A stretch of DNA of 64,000 bases from Lunularia cruciata (GCA_948567375.1 OX419757.1:26096732-26160731), one strand, 5' to 3'; counted from the first letter of the stretch, positions 23,048 through 32,919 are shown. A program made the numbers and translations. Notes: generated from the letters alone by a model not told the origin.

Positions 23048-24613
23048 TCAAAGAAGTGAAATCAAGGGGAAATTAGGTGCAAGAACTTTGAGTGTTGGTG
23101 GTATTTCCAAGCTCGATGGATGGTTGGTAGCTTGATTGAAGTTCAGTTTTTCTCTAGTGTGCAAAAGCTCGTTGCTTGATGGAGATTTGGCAGTAAGGCA
23201 GATGGTGTGTGGAAGCGTTGGCCAATTTTTGAGCACAAAAGGAGCAAATTTTGAGTAATGGTTATGATTTTGAGCTCAAGAGGTGAAGGCAAGACCAATT
23301 TGTTGCGAGTTGGGCTTAGAAAGTAAAATTGAAGATGGAGTTGGGAAGCTATTCTCATGAATTTGTGATTTGGAGAAACCCATGTGTTCAATTTGGCTCA
23401 AGTGAAAAGTTAGTGGGAGATTTGGTGGTCAACCAACTTTAGGGTTTACTTCAAATTTTACGTAAGATTTTGGCTGTATTTTATGTCATATTTTGGCCAG
23501 ATTTGGAGGAGTTTTGCTGTTTAGCCAGATTTGGAGGAGTTTCACTATTTAGCCAGATTTGGAGAAGTTTTGCTAGTTTGGAGGACTTTCACAAGTTTAG
23601 AGGAGTTTTGCCAAATTTTGGAGGAGCTTCAAAGTGGCAAGAAGAAAAGCCTCATTTTGGGCTTAGAGGCTTCAAGGCATAGGGCCGTGGGCTATGAGAG
23701 GCTACAAAGGCCTAGAAAGCAACTTGATGGCGTGAGGCTAGCTAGTTTAGAGTAGATCTTGGTCATTGGTTGGCAAAATTTGCCCATCCTGCTAGATTAT
23801 GTGCAACAAGGTTTGACTCCTAGATCTCTTGTTCCTAGACTGGTGGCCTAGCCAATTGGTCCACCCTCACTTGTTGTCCTAGTGACTGTGCCACTATTAT
23901 CTATACACTTGTAGCTTTGGCTAGGAGAGGCAATTTGATCCTATTCTTGGTGATCCTAGTAGCTTAGGACTTGGATACAAACTTCTCTTATGTCAAATGC
24001 CAAATGGTGGTAGAGTCAATCCCATGTTGTTTTATGAGATGGAGGGTTTTTGTTTAGATTTCTTGTGATTGGACCCCCTCCATTCTCTACTTCTTATTTG
24101 TGCACCATGTTTGTATGAGGTGCCCTAACTTTTGAGGATTGGTGCTCTGGTGTGCTCTTGGTAGTGAGGCTGGAGTGATGACTAATGAGACTACCTTTGT
24201 TTCTCTCCGGTGAGGCAAGAAGTGATGACCTACAGACCGTGAGAGTGCGTGTTGTGATGGTAAGTTACAGGTTGCCCTTTCCCCTAGTGTAGTTATCTTG
24301 GATAGAGTTACATTAGAGGATGGTGCTTAGTTGGTGTTGGCACTTGGTGGGGTACTTGCGGTTGCAATTTGTGGTTCCGGTTTGCCGTTGTAGTTTGTGG
24401 TTGCGGTAACTTTGTCACGATGGAGTTCTTTGGGGATTCCAGAGTAGATAGCTCTGCAGAACACAATGGGTTTACTTAGAGTGGTACTTGCTATCAGCCT
24501 GTATCTCAAGTCTAACTTGAGATACAGGCTGATACCAAGTACCAATGAGGGAGGAGATTGACTCTGAGTTGGAGTTTGACACATGAGTAGATTCAGTTGA
24601 GAGTGCACTTGGT
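23048..24613 (+). other. Leader region of the methyltransferase element
   Basis: About 1.57 kb between the LTR and gag with no convincing ORF. It holds tandem copies of a 27-30-base unit built on AGCCAGATTTGGAGGAG (23495-23610). It also holds the strong hairpin at 24482-24544. No clear tRNA primer site follows the LTR end at 23047. Confidence 0.6.
24482..24544. repeat. 30-bp inverted repeat with 3-nt loop upstream of gag
   Basis: The left arm is 24482-24511 and the right arm 24515-24544, with one mismatch and the loop CTA. It would fold as a long, almost perfect hairpin in the element RNA, 70 bases before the gag ATG. The right arm, read on the minus strand, contains TTGGTATCAGCCTG, close to the initiator-Met primer site. 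Confidence 0.9.
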
Positions 24614-25435
24614 GTGTCCGCACCGTTGTTATGGGACATGCACAAGATTTATGGGGCCTCTAAAGGCCCTAGACTTTACTCTGGTACAGTGGGTACCATT
24701 GAGTTGGATAACTTCATCGAAGAGCTTGATAGTTGGTGTGATCTACAACAGAACCTGACTTTGTTTACACCTTTCATGGCATGGAAGGGGTTGGGCATGC
24801 ATCTAAAGGGTCCGCCAATGGATGACTATCATGAGTTCAAGAGAGCTTATTTGGAGGAGATCAAGTTATGGAGACAATATTGGTCTCCAAACTATGTCTC
24901 TATCACTTTAGGTTTGGTGGCTAGGAGTAGATTGGCAGTACCTACAAGTTCTAGCTCAAGTAGTGTTGGTGGAACTAGTGGAGGTGCACTAGCTAGAGAT
25001 AGTTTTACCACAAGTGCAGGTATCGCTGCAGGAGGTGGTGTGGTACCGGGGTTTAACTCCATGGTGGAGTTCTTCTTGTGTTTGAGGCAAAACTACCAAG
25101 GAGTACGGATTGACAAGTTGAGGAGCTTGCAAGAGTTCCAGTGGAAGGCTGAAGAGAGCCTATGCAAGGCATACACTCACATGAGGCAGCTGATCAGGTT
25201 CACTCAGGGAGTTACTGAGGCCCATGCAGTCCAATTTTGGTATGGGATACTAGACAGGGAGTTGCGACATAGAGTTTGTGATGCTATGTTGTTACAGGCT
25301 ACTTTGCCTACTTTGGCAGTGGTCTTTGGTTTGGCTGAGCATATTGAGCTCAACATGGTGGAGGAGAGAGTGGTGACATTTAGATTTGGTAAGGAAACCT
25401 CATCCATGGTTGTGACTTCTTCTAGAGTGCAGTAG
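24614..25435 (+). CDS. Gag/capsid-like ORF of the methyltransferase element
   Basis: The longest open frame in the element (273 residues). An N-terminal helical region (residues 20-100, with FMAWKGLGMHLKGPP) is followed by a Ser/Gly-rich linker (residues 110-145). A second helical block (residues 150-235, with LQEFQWKAEESLCKAYTHMR and FWYGILDRELRHRV) resembles the retrotransposon gag capsid fold. It would form the particle shell. The zinc knuckles lie downstream in another frame, so a frameshift separates them. This ATG is the first in-frame start after the leader hairpin. Confidence 0.72.
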   Translation: MSAPLLWDMHKIYGASKGPRLYSGTVGTIELDNFIEELDSWCDLQQNLTLFTPFMAWKGLGMHLKGPPMDDYHEFKRAYLEEIKLWRQYWSPNYVSITLGLVARSRLAVPTSSSSSSVGGTSGGALARDSFTTSAGIAAGGGVVPGFNSMVEFFLCLRQNYQGVRIDKLRSLQEFQWKAEESLCKAYTHMRQLIRFTQGVTEAHAVQFWYGILDRELRHRVCDAMLLQATLPTLAVVFGLAEHIELNMVEERVVTFRFGKETSSMVVTSSRVQ

Positions 25436-25519
25436 AGTGCACAATGCCCAGTTGGTTTTTGAGGACAGGGTGGATAGCCTAGATCCCATGGAGCAAGTGG
25501 AGGGCCTAGTGGAGTTAGA

Positions 25520-25546
25520 CCCTTAAACCCTTAACCCTAAACCCTT
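25520..25546 (+). repeat. Short telomere-like tract inside gag
   Basis: Four consecutive units: CCCTTAAA, CCCTTAA, CCCTAAA and CCCTT. They are degenerate copies of the plant telomere repeat CCCTAAA and lie where gag changes frame, before the zinc knuckles. Confidence 0.65.
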
Positions 25547-25563
25547 TAGATCAGCAACAACCA

Positions 25564-26088
25564 ATGAGTGGTGGTGTTGCCTGTTGGACTTGTAGTGGAC
25601 TTCACCATCAGAGAGAGTGTACTCAGGGCAGTGGACTTGATACCTTGGGTGCATCACAGCCAACACAGAGGCAGTGTGAGTATTGCCACAGATTTGGTCA
25701 CACTAGTGACCGGTGTTTTGACCTACACCCAAAGTTACGGAGTGGTAGGGCTGCTATGGAAAGTAGTAGAGGAGCTCTAGTTCATGGAGGACAAAGTGGT
25801 AGAGGTGGTGGTAGAGGATCTACACCTAGTAGGGGTGCAGTACTTGCCTTTACTTGAGATACAGCTATGGCTACTTGGATTGAGCAGTTGGAGCAGAGAT
25901 TGGCTAGTATGGCTATTGCTCAGAGGAGATCAAATTTGGGTGCCGAGGCTTCCACTTCATATGTTGGTGACAGAGATGCTTTGGACTTCATGTGCAGAGC
26001 ATCACAGGTGAATGCATATGCAACAGTGACTAAGAGTGTAGTACGTGCTCCAAAGCCTAGAGGAGCATCAGTGGAGTTGGACCCATAG
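25564..26088 (+). pseudogene. Two zinc knuckles and linker of the methyltransferase element
   Basis: The frame at 25564 begins with CWTCSGLHHQREC (25582-25620), a variant knuckle. It then has CEYCHRFGHTSDRC (25675-25716), a canonical C-x2-C-x4-H-x4-C knuckle. A Gly/Arg/Ser-rich tail follows. These bind element RNA in nucleocapsid. After a stop at 25855-25857 the same frame continues at 25867-26088 with a helical stretch (TWIEQLEQRLASMAIAQRR). Confidence 0.82.
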
Positions 26089-26187
26089 AGAGGAGAGATT
26101 GGGAGACAAGTTGGACTTCCCTAGTCTTTCACGCTATCTGAGGCATTGTAGACGACATCTATAGTTCCTAGACGTCCCAGTGCAGGT

Positions 26188-26935
26188 GTGGTAGGTGGTG
26201 ATGGAGTACATGATGGACTACCTACTAGTCAACCACTTGCTATTACACAGACAAAGTCTAGCATGATGTTGGGGGCGGCTCAGCTGATTATGCGGCATCC
26301 TTTGTTTTTGGCCAGTGATATGTTTACATTGAGAGTTGACCCAGCCCCAATGTTCTGGTTGGCTGCTATGCTTTTTGACAGTAGGGGCAATGTGGTTCCT
26401 ACTACTAGAGCAGAGGTGGTTGGTAGTGGAGCTGACTTGGTTGAGGAGCATGAGATCAGTTCAGCAACCAATGGTTTATGGCAGGCAGCAACGGCTAGAC
26501 TGGAGGAGTTGCCAGCTAGACCGGCCTTTGAGAGAGCACGGTTCACACATAGTGTTTTCCTATTGGATAACTAGAGGGGGATTTTCAGTTTGGTGGGACC
26601 TTCAAGGAAGGTCTATACACCACAAAGAGTCTTGTTAGACTATGGTGCGTAGCCCTTTATGTTGGAGAAGGCTGCAATTGTCGGTTTGGAGTTATGGAAG
26701 ACCGATGTGGAGAGGTGTCTATTTCAGATCCAAACATCTCTAGGTGGTGGTTTGACATAGTACATCACACGTGGGAAGCTTGTTGTCCAGGTTCAGCTTG
26801 GTCATTTGATTGATAGCTTGGTGGTGAGAGCTTAGGCTATTGCGACAATAGCTGAGTCATATGATGTGCTAGTTGGGGGAGGCAATGTTATACCCCATGG
26901 GTTTCATCATTGACTATTAGGAGGAGACAATCTCC
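26188..26935 (+). pseudogene. Retropepsin region of the methyltransferase element (broken)
   Basis: The frame at 26188-26574 is a linker. After a stop, VLLDYGA at 26629-26649 sits where the aspartic protease D-S/T-G-A motif belongs; the catalytic Asp codon is 26638-26640 and the next residue is Tyr. A stop follows at once. ESYDVLVGGGNVIP (about 26855-26900) resembles the protease C-terminal flap region. The enzyme would cut the polyprotein. Confidence 0.68.
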
Positions 26936-27339
26936 TATAGGCCAGGTTGGCATTTGGTGCGGGACGGGTATGTCATCTACCAGTACAATTCAATAGTGGT
27001 AGTCTTGGCTCACTACACTCCAAGACCATGGTAACATCAGTTTTAGATTTTAGTGGTGCAGCTACTTGGCTTGGCGGCTTGTTGGAGTGGAACACCCGTG
27101 TAGAGGATACTCTAGTACCAGAAGAGATCACTTGGATTTGTAGTACAAGTGGGATTGTTCCATCCATCTTGGATGTTCTATTGTGGAGTTTAGAGAAGGC
27201 ATTGCAACAACATGCAGATCAATTGGTACAGCAGGCTTGGAGTAGAGCCTTCATACCATTAGGAGATGAGTGTGAGGATGAGCTTCCAGGGTCAATTACT
27301 TTGACACCTCTAGATACCACACTCATTGCTTGGCAATAT

Positions 27340-28260
27340 CCAGTAGAGAGGATATGTCTATTGGAGTTGTTCAGTGGGATTAGCACCGGACTAGCTACGA
27401 TATTATAGGCGGGTATACAAGTACAAAGGTACTTGTATGTAGAGAGAGATGAGACTGCTAGGCAAGTCTCTCTACATCATGTGGCACACTTGGCCTATTG
27501 ATATCCGGAGTTATTACCAATATCAATAGTTAGAGGTTACTAGAAGGCCCTACCAGCAGACATTTCCTCACTAAGGGCGCATGATCTGGAGAGACATGGG
27601 CCTATTCACTTGGTGATTTCTGGATGGCCATGTCAAGGACATATACGTGCTAGTAGAGGTTTGGGTCTTCAGGATCCTTGTTTTGGTGTGTTTTGGGAGA
27701 TGTTTTAGATACTACAACATCTCCAGGTTCATAAGTCCATTCCTCCAACTTACCTTTTGGAGAGCGTTCCTTTGATGGGTGATTCTTGCACCAAAGTGGT
27801 GGCGAGTACACATCAGGTCTATTCTTGGATGGGATCTTCTATATTGTTAGATGTAGCCAGAGTGGGATCATGGGCTCATCATCTTTGTCTTTAGTGGATG
27901 AACCTCTTACCCAGAGAGGTTCTACAACGTGCTTATGATGGGATTCAACAACTTGACCACATCCTTGTTGATGATATCTTGGATGTTGGCGTCAGTATCA
28001 GATAGTGGTAGTGGCTGATAGGTCACCTATGGTAGTGGTGAACCTAGTTGGACAGCCTAGAGCCGCATTTCCCACACTCATGAGTTTCCCAAGCTCTCAC
28101 ATGCTGGGAGTGATGGACCGAGTGGACATGGTATTCTTGGGACACAACTAGTCGCTACTAGGTAGAGTGGTCTACTTGGAGTCCATCCAAGTGAGCGTGG
28201 GCTACTTGGATTACACCCTTGGTCCACCTGGGATGCAACTAGAAGACATGTGGAGCTTGC
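27340..28260 (+). pseudogene. C5-cytosine DNA methyltransferase domain within gypsy pol (broken)
   Basis: The open frame from 26947 leads into CLLELFSGISTGL (27355-27393), motif I for S-adenosylmethionine binding. After stops in the same frame comes HLVISGWPCQGH (27607-27642), motif IV with the Pro-Cys pair; the catalytic Cys codon is 27631-27633. LLESVP at 27754-27771 is motif VI (usual ENV, with Asn changed to Ser). DVARVGSWAHHLCL at 27850-27891 is a motif VIII-like block with expected Arg residues replaced. Frame-shifted C-terminal blocks follow (GQPRAAFPTLMSFPSSH at about 28054-28104, and another near 28190). The active enzyme would transfer methyl groups to cytosine C5. It lies between protease and RT of the same element, on the same strand. 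The subfamily (Dnmt3/DRM-like or other) is not settled. Confidence 0.85.
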
Positions 28261-28489
28261 AGCCAGAGTGGAGGGAGTTTTTCACACAGAGGTTGGGACC
28301 TCTAGTGGTCGGGTGCATGACACTATTGCTCCAAAGGGCCCAATGTAGTAGCCAATCAATATGTCTTCCACTCCTACTATAATTACATAGGATACTTGGG
28401 AGCCCGATCTTGGACCCAAGCTTATTGGAGAGGAAAGACGGAGGGTTTGGAGGTTCTTAAGGAGCCATACAAGTTGTTTTGTCTTCAAT

Positions 28490-29400
28490 ATGAAGGATTT
28501 GGGTGCTCTAAAGGAACCTGGTATATGGATTGAGCTGACTAGCAATACACTAGTTTTCCGACGTTCTTATCAATATAGTGAGATGGAGAGGACATTGATT
28601 CAAAGCCGGAGTAGTGACCTTTTTGAGGCTTTTTTGGTGGAGATTTCACATGGAGAGTATGCATCAGCAATAGTGATGCCAGCCAAGAAGGATACACATG
28701 GCAACTACACAGATAAGCGGATGTGTGGAGATTACCGTCCTATCAACCAAAAGACTAGGGCTGATCAATATGCCATGCCTACACCGGAGGAGATTTTTGA
28801 TATGATTGGGCATGCAAAGGTCTTCAGTACTTTGGATCTTCAAGCGGGATATCATCAATTGCTGATCAAGGAGGAGGATAAGTCCAAGACAACATTCTGG
28901 GCTATTGATCCTCACGGTAAGGATGTGTTATATTAGTGGAGGTTCTTACCATTTTGGCTAAAGAACACTCTTGTTGAAGGTCATGGATAGGATCTTAGCT
29001 GGATTGGATTTTGCTCGGTGCTATATTGATGCCATTTTAGTCTATAGCACTATTGTGGAGGAGCATGAGAGACAATTGTTGGAGGTGTTTGAGAGGTTGA
29101 GATCTCATGGACTCAAATCACATCTTGGGAAGTGTAGGTTCTTCCACAAATAGGTTGAGTATTTGGATCACACTACCCCGGAGGACTTGGTGTTCAACAG
29201 ACCAAGGTGGAAGCTATTGCACGTATTCCTTGGCCTACGGATGTGAGCAGAGTCTGAGCATTCCTTGGGTTGGTGAACTTCTATCACTACTATGTTAGAG
29301 GATTTAGTGCCATTGCCAAGGCCTTGACAAAGCTGACCAAGCTTACACATGAGTGGTGTTGGGGAGATGAGCAGGAGAGAGGTTTGTAGAGCTCAAGGAG
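28490..29400 (+). pseudogene. Reverse transcriptase of the methyltransferase element (broken)
   Basis: The frame at 28490-28936 has DTHGNYTDKRMCGDYRPINQ and VFSTLDLQAGYHQLLIKEED, standard gypsy RT blocks. After a frameshift, CYIDAILVYS near 29019-29046 is the catalytic motif, with the second Asp of the usual Y-x-D-D changed to Ala. GKCRFFHK closes the palm region, and the thumb follows in other frames. Confidence 0.88.
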
Positions 29401-29439
29401 AGGTTGACATCTACTCCTATTTTGAGGAGACAGATTTGA

Positions 29440-29850
29440 GGACGACCATTTCAGGTTCATACTGATTGGAGTATGTTGCGGCTTGGAGTGGTGCTCACCC
29501 AGCATGATGATGAGGAGAAGGAGTTTGTGGTGGCCTATGCTAGTCGCTCCAACAATTCAGCGGAGGCAAAGTATAGTTCATATGAGGGAGAGTGCTTGGC
29601 AGCAGTTTGGGCAGTAGTACATTTCTGATGTTACCTATTTGGTAACCCCTTCACTCTCATCACTGATCATCAGCCAGAAGTGGTTGATGGAGTCCGACAA
29701 GCTTTCAAGGAAGGTTGCATGATGGGCTCTGATTTTATAGGAGTATGATTTCATGGTTGTTCACAGACTTGGAGTGGTGAACCATGATGCAGATGGGTTG
29801 AGTAGAAATCCATGTCTCAGCCAACAGGATCAGATTGGAGCATGTCGGCA
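29440..29850 (+). pseudogene. RNase H domain of the methyltransferase element (broken)
   Basis: [17 protein letters not shown] starts the domain, with the first Asp kept. [31 protein letters not shown] follows, in blocks with the catalytic Glu. LITDHQPEVV carries the third Asp. A frame change leads into the 29753 frame (HDADGLSRNP), a typical RNase H-integrase junction. Confidence 0.85.
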
Positions 29851-30184
29851 TGGTGAGACAGATGAGCAGATGGTGCCAGGTTGGCATGCATCTGTCTTTG
29901 TGTGTATGTTTTATGAGGCTTTGGTGGTATCTCTCTCAGTGCATAGAGGAGGAGTTATTGAAATCATAGATCCAGAGAGTGTAGATATTGGTGCAGTTCA
30001 GCAAGACATTCATGATGATGTCTTAGTGATGGACTGTCTTTGCACTTGTGTTATGGGTGACATAGTTGGGGCCAAGGAGAGAGACCATGTCCTTCAGCGA
30101 GCCAGACGATTCAGATTGGAGGGTAGACACCTTATGCATGTATGGGAGGGTGGTAGAGTGCAAGTAGTACCACTTCCATCATAG
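29753..30184 (+). pseudogene. RNase H end and linker to integrase, methyltransferase element
   Basis: A 143-residue open frame starts with the NHDADGLSR block and continues through an acidic linker unlike the short linker of Elements 1-3. It ends with RFRLEGRHLMHVWEGGRVQVVPLPS, the usual lead-in to the integrase zinc domain. The linker function is unknown. Confidence 0.7.
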
Positions 30185-30189
30185 AGACC

Positions 30190-30931
30190 ATAGTTGGTCC
30201 GTCATGCTCATGAGGAGCTAGGACATTTTAGAGTAAAGCATACATATAACTTACTCCAGAGCCATTATTGGTGGCACGATATGCAGACCAAGGTACAACA
30301 GTTTGTTGCCAGATGTGTGGTTTGTGACCAAGTTAGAGCATCATTCAATGCTCCTACGCCATAGTTACACCCATTACCTATCATGGGATTGGGTTACCGT
30401 TGGAGTTTGGACTTCACCAGACCTTTATCATTGATTGTGAGACATCATTGGTATGTTTTGGTGATGGTAGAGCACTTCTCCAAGTGGATTGAGTTGGTGG
30501 CACTTCTTGACAAGTCTAGTGAAAGGACAGATTACTCATTCCCAAATCGAGTTCTTAGTCATTTTGGTGCACCAGCTGAGGTTTTGACTGATCAAGGTAT
30601 AGAGTTCTTGGGGGAGTTTCAAGTCTTGTGTGACAAGGCTTTGATTGATCATTGTACTACCTCCCGAGATCACCTTGAGGTAGATGGCTTAGCAGAGAGA
30701 GTGGTTCAGACGGTGAAGAAAGGATTGCAAAAGTATGGTTTGCAGAGAGGCCACTTGGGAGATTGGGATCTCCAGTTACCTTGGTTGGCCATGGGCTATT
30801 GGTTCAGTCGGCAAGCCTCCTTAGCATCCTTCTCTCCGTACTTTCTACTCTATGGACAAGATCTAGATTTACTTGTAGCCATTTGTCAAGATGCTACTAT
30901 CATTTTGGACTTGGATGACCTCCATGTATAG
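30190..30931 (+). pseudogene. Integrase of the methyltransferase element
   Basis: HHCC domain: HEELGHFRVKH, then CVVCDQ (30205-30335), all four ligands visible. Core: WSLDFTRPL (first Asp, about 30402), VLTDQGIEFLGEF (second Asp, about 30590) and DGLAERVVQTVKKG (Glu, about 30690), so the D,D,E triad looks intact. The open frame at 30383-30931 covers 182 residues. This is the best kept part of pol. It would insert the cDNA. Confidence 0.9.
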
Positions 30932-31114
30932 ATGAGCACATGTTCTTAGCAAGTAGAGATCTTTTGGAGAGTGATGGCGATGGCCTTTGAGAACTTGGTG
31001 ATTGCTTAGCATAGAGATACTTTACGCTATGCTACCATTTGAGGAGGAAGTTATAGACCCTTGATTTGTTGATTGCATCCAAGAGACTATGTATATCTAT
31101 AGAAGACAGCACCA

Positions 31115-31447
31115 ATGACACTTGATGTTTTGGCATGCCACACTATCTTGAGCGTGTGTGAGGTTTTGCCATCTAGAGTCCTTTTGTTAGAAGGATGTGA
31201 TGGTGTTGTTTGGAAGGATCATGTGCGCAATTGTGTGCCATGCCACCTCCCAAACATTGATGGTACTATGGACCCAAGCTTGGCACTTGTACGTGCATGC
31301 TTGAGGTGTATGTTATGTGGCTCTTTTGGTGGAGCTGTTACTATGTTAGTGTATGATAGCTATTCGAGAGGATGGCATATGGTATGTATGACTCCTCCCC
31401 TCATGGTGGTTCCTCATAGATAGTGCTTATGTCTTAGATGTACTTGA
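31115..31447 (+). pseudogene. C-terminal PHD-finger-like domain of the methyltransferase element
   Basis: The frame is the same as integrase. A C-x2-C pair (NCVPCHL, about 31230) is followed by RCMLCG (Cys codons 31307-31309 and 31316-31318). Next comes VYDSYSRGWHMVC, where the third and fourth expected Cys are Tyr (31352-31354, 31361-31363), then His 31376 and Cys 31385. TPPL follows. After a stop at 31421 (expected Trp position) come C-x2-C at 31430-31441 and a final stop at 31445-31447. Order and spacing fit the C4HC3 PHD finger, including the GWH-x2-C and TPPL hallmarks. PHD fingers bind histone H3 tails; here one replaces the chromodomain of chromoviruses. Both Tyr and the stop fit G-to-A decay. 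Confidence 0.78.
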
Positions 31448-31604
31448 CCTATAGCTAGTTCATTCTTTATATGGTATAGATTGCGGACAGATGACTAATG
31501 ATAGAGCTCCATATGACCCGGCCTCTTGATCTTTGCCCATTATAGTGTATACCATATACTTCGAGTAGATGGCTATCTAGAGTTAGAGGGACCTAACTGC
31601 CAGC

Positions 31605-31615
31605 TAAGGGGGTGA
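31605..31615 (+). other. Polypurine tract of the methyltransferase element
   Basis: TAAGGGGGTGA lies directly before TGTGGCAC at 31617. It marks the start of the 3' LTR and fixes its left border. Confidence 0.75.
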
Positions 31616-31616
31616 T

Positions 31617-32919
31617 TGTGGCACTTTAGAGTCTATGTATGACTTGTGTGTGAGTTGTGCTTCTATAGTGTATGATGTTGACAGCGATGTATGTTGTGTA
31701 GCAATGTAATACGCACAACAACTATCACACCATTTGCATTATCGCATCTAGATTTCCCGGACACTAGAGTTCCAATGATAGTAGTTAGAGTTATTTCAGC
31801 AGTTTCTCATAGACTACTTCCCGATGGTCAAATTTTGTGTTTGGGGCACTGACTTCACGGTGGGGCCCACCGTCACTTTGCACCATTTGCACCAAGGAGT
31901 GTGCCGTCAGTGGGACCGTTAGGGTTCAGACCTAGCTTGAGTCCAGGGGGTATACTTTTGAAGTGCAGCTCTAGAGAGCTCACTTCTCTAATGTTGAGCC
32001 TTTGAGTTTCTGGTTATGGTGGACAGAGGCCGGCTGTAATACTCCAAGGACAAGAGAAGAGAGAAAACATAGATTGCACACTCAAACATTTGATGCCCCA
32101 AAGGAGCACCTTCTCTTTATTATATAGACAAAGAGGATCTCCTCCAAGGAAGCTCTACCATAGGATTAGGGACACAGATAGGTGACATGTCAGCAAGTTC
32201 CACCCTTAGAATACTTACTTGGATGGATGACATGTCTGGTCTAGGTCCTATCTGGTTGGTCAAACAAGCTTTCACCAGAGGGAATCTTTTAGGGAATCTT
32301 CCTATAGGAATCTCAGAATCACGTAAGGTACCATTGGAAAGCTCTTGATGAGACAAAGCAGGAGGGGAGGGAAGGCTAACCTTTCCTCCATTGGTTGGGG
32401 GGGGGGGGGGGGGGGTCTGCATATTTTTGAGGCCTAATTCATCCGTTTAGGCCTTTGAAATTGCCTTCAAAGATTTCAGGCATATTTCGGTTCCTATTCT
32501 ATTTGTAGAAGTCCCCTTTTGGTGATACCTCTTTCTGATCTGTTTAGTCCATCATGTGTAATATCCTCCTAGATGTTACCAAATCAATTCTCACCTTTAA
32601 ATCATATGTCTAGCTATTGGTTCTAAAGTTCTCAAGTCTATTTCGGTTTCTGCCATATTAGTAGAAGTACTCTTTTGGTGATACTTCTATCTTATCTATT
32701 TTGACCATCATGTATAAAATCATTCTAGATGTTACCAAACCAAATTTCACATCTAGATCATATGGCTAGCTCTTGGTATTACACCGGCGAGCGTCACTTG
32801 GATTCTCTTAGCTAGAGTGGGTCTGGCTTGACTGTAATCAGTTGTTGGCAATTTATAGAGTAACAGATCAAGTACTGATCTGAGTTGAGTTGAGTTGAGA
32901 GTGGTAAACATTCTAATAT
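31617..32919 (+). repeat. 3' LTR of the methyltransferase element, split by a solo LTR
   Basis: Starts TGTGGCACTTTAG after the polypurine tract. Removing the 749-bp solo LTR and one duplicated target site leaves about 550 bp. From 31717 onward it pairs with the 5' LTR at 22596-23047. Confidence 0.82.
32035..32783 (-). mobile_element. Solo LTR of the Element 1 family
   Basis: Starts tgtaatact and ends gtattaca. It is the reverse complement of Element 1 LTRs over most of its length and is flanked by perfect ccggc target duplications (32030-32034 and 32784-32788). A run of 19 G lies at 32397-32415. It is the youngest event in this LTR. Confidence 0.92.

Larger units (their letters stand above)
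22596..32919 (+). mobile_element. Ty3/gypsy element encoding a DNA methyltransferase and a PHD finger (degenerate)
   Basis: On the + strand the order is 5' LTR (22596-23047, first 100 bases missing), 1.57-kb leader with a 30-bp-stem hairpin, gag (24614), two zinc knuckles (25582-25716), retropepsin (about 26630), C5 methyltransferase (27340-28260), RT (28490 on), RNase H (29446 on), integrase (30190-30930), PHD-like domain (31307-31447), polypurine tract (31605) and 3' LTR (31617-32919). RT before integrase makes it Ty3/gypsy. No chromodomain is seen. Several frameshifts and about twenty stops show it is dead. Accessory methyltransferases in retrotransposons have been described in dinoflagellates and charophyte algae; I know of no standard land-plant family with this layout. 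Confidence 0.85.

Noticed and set aside
24327..29350. Minus-strand ORFs across the methyltransferase element
   Set aside because: They overlap the + strand gag, methyltransferase and RT domains in other frames and show no domain.
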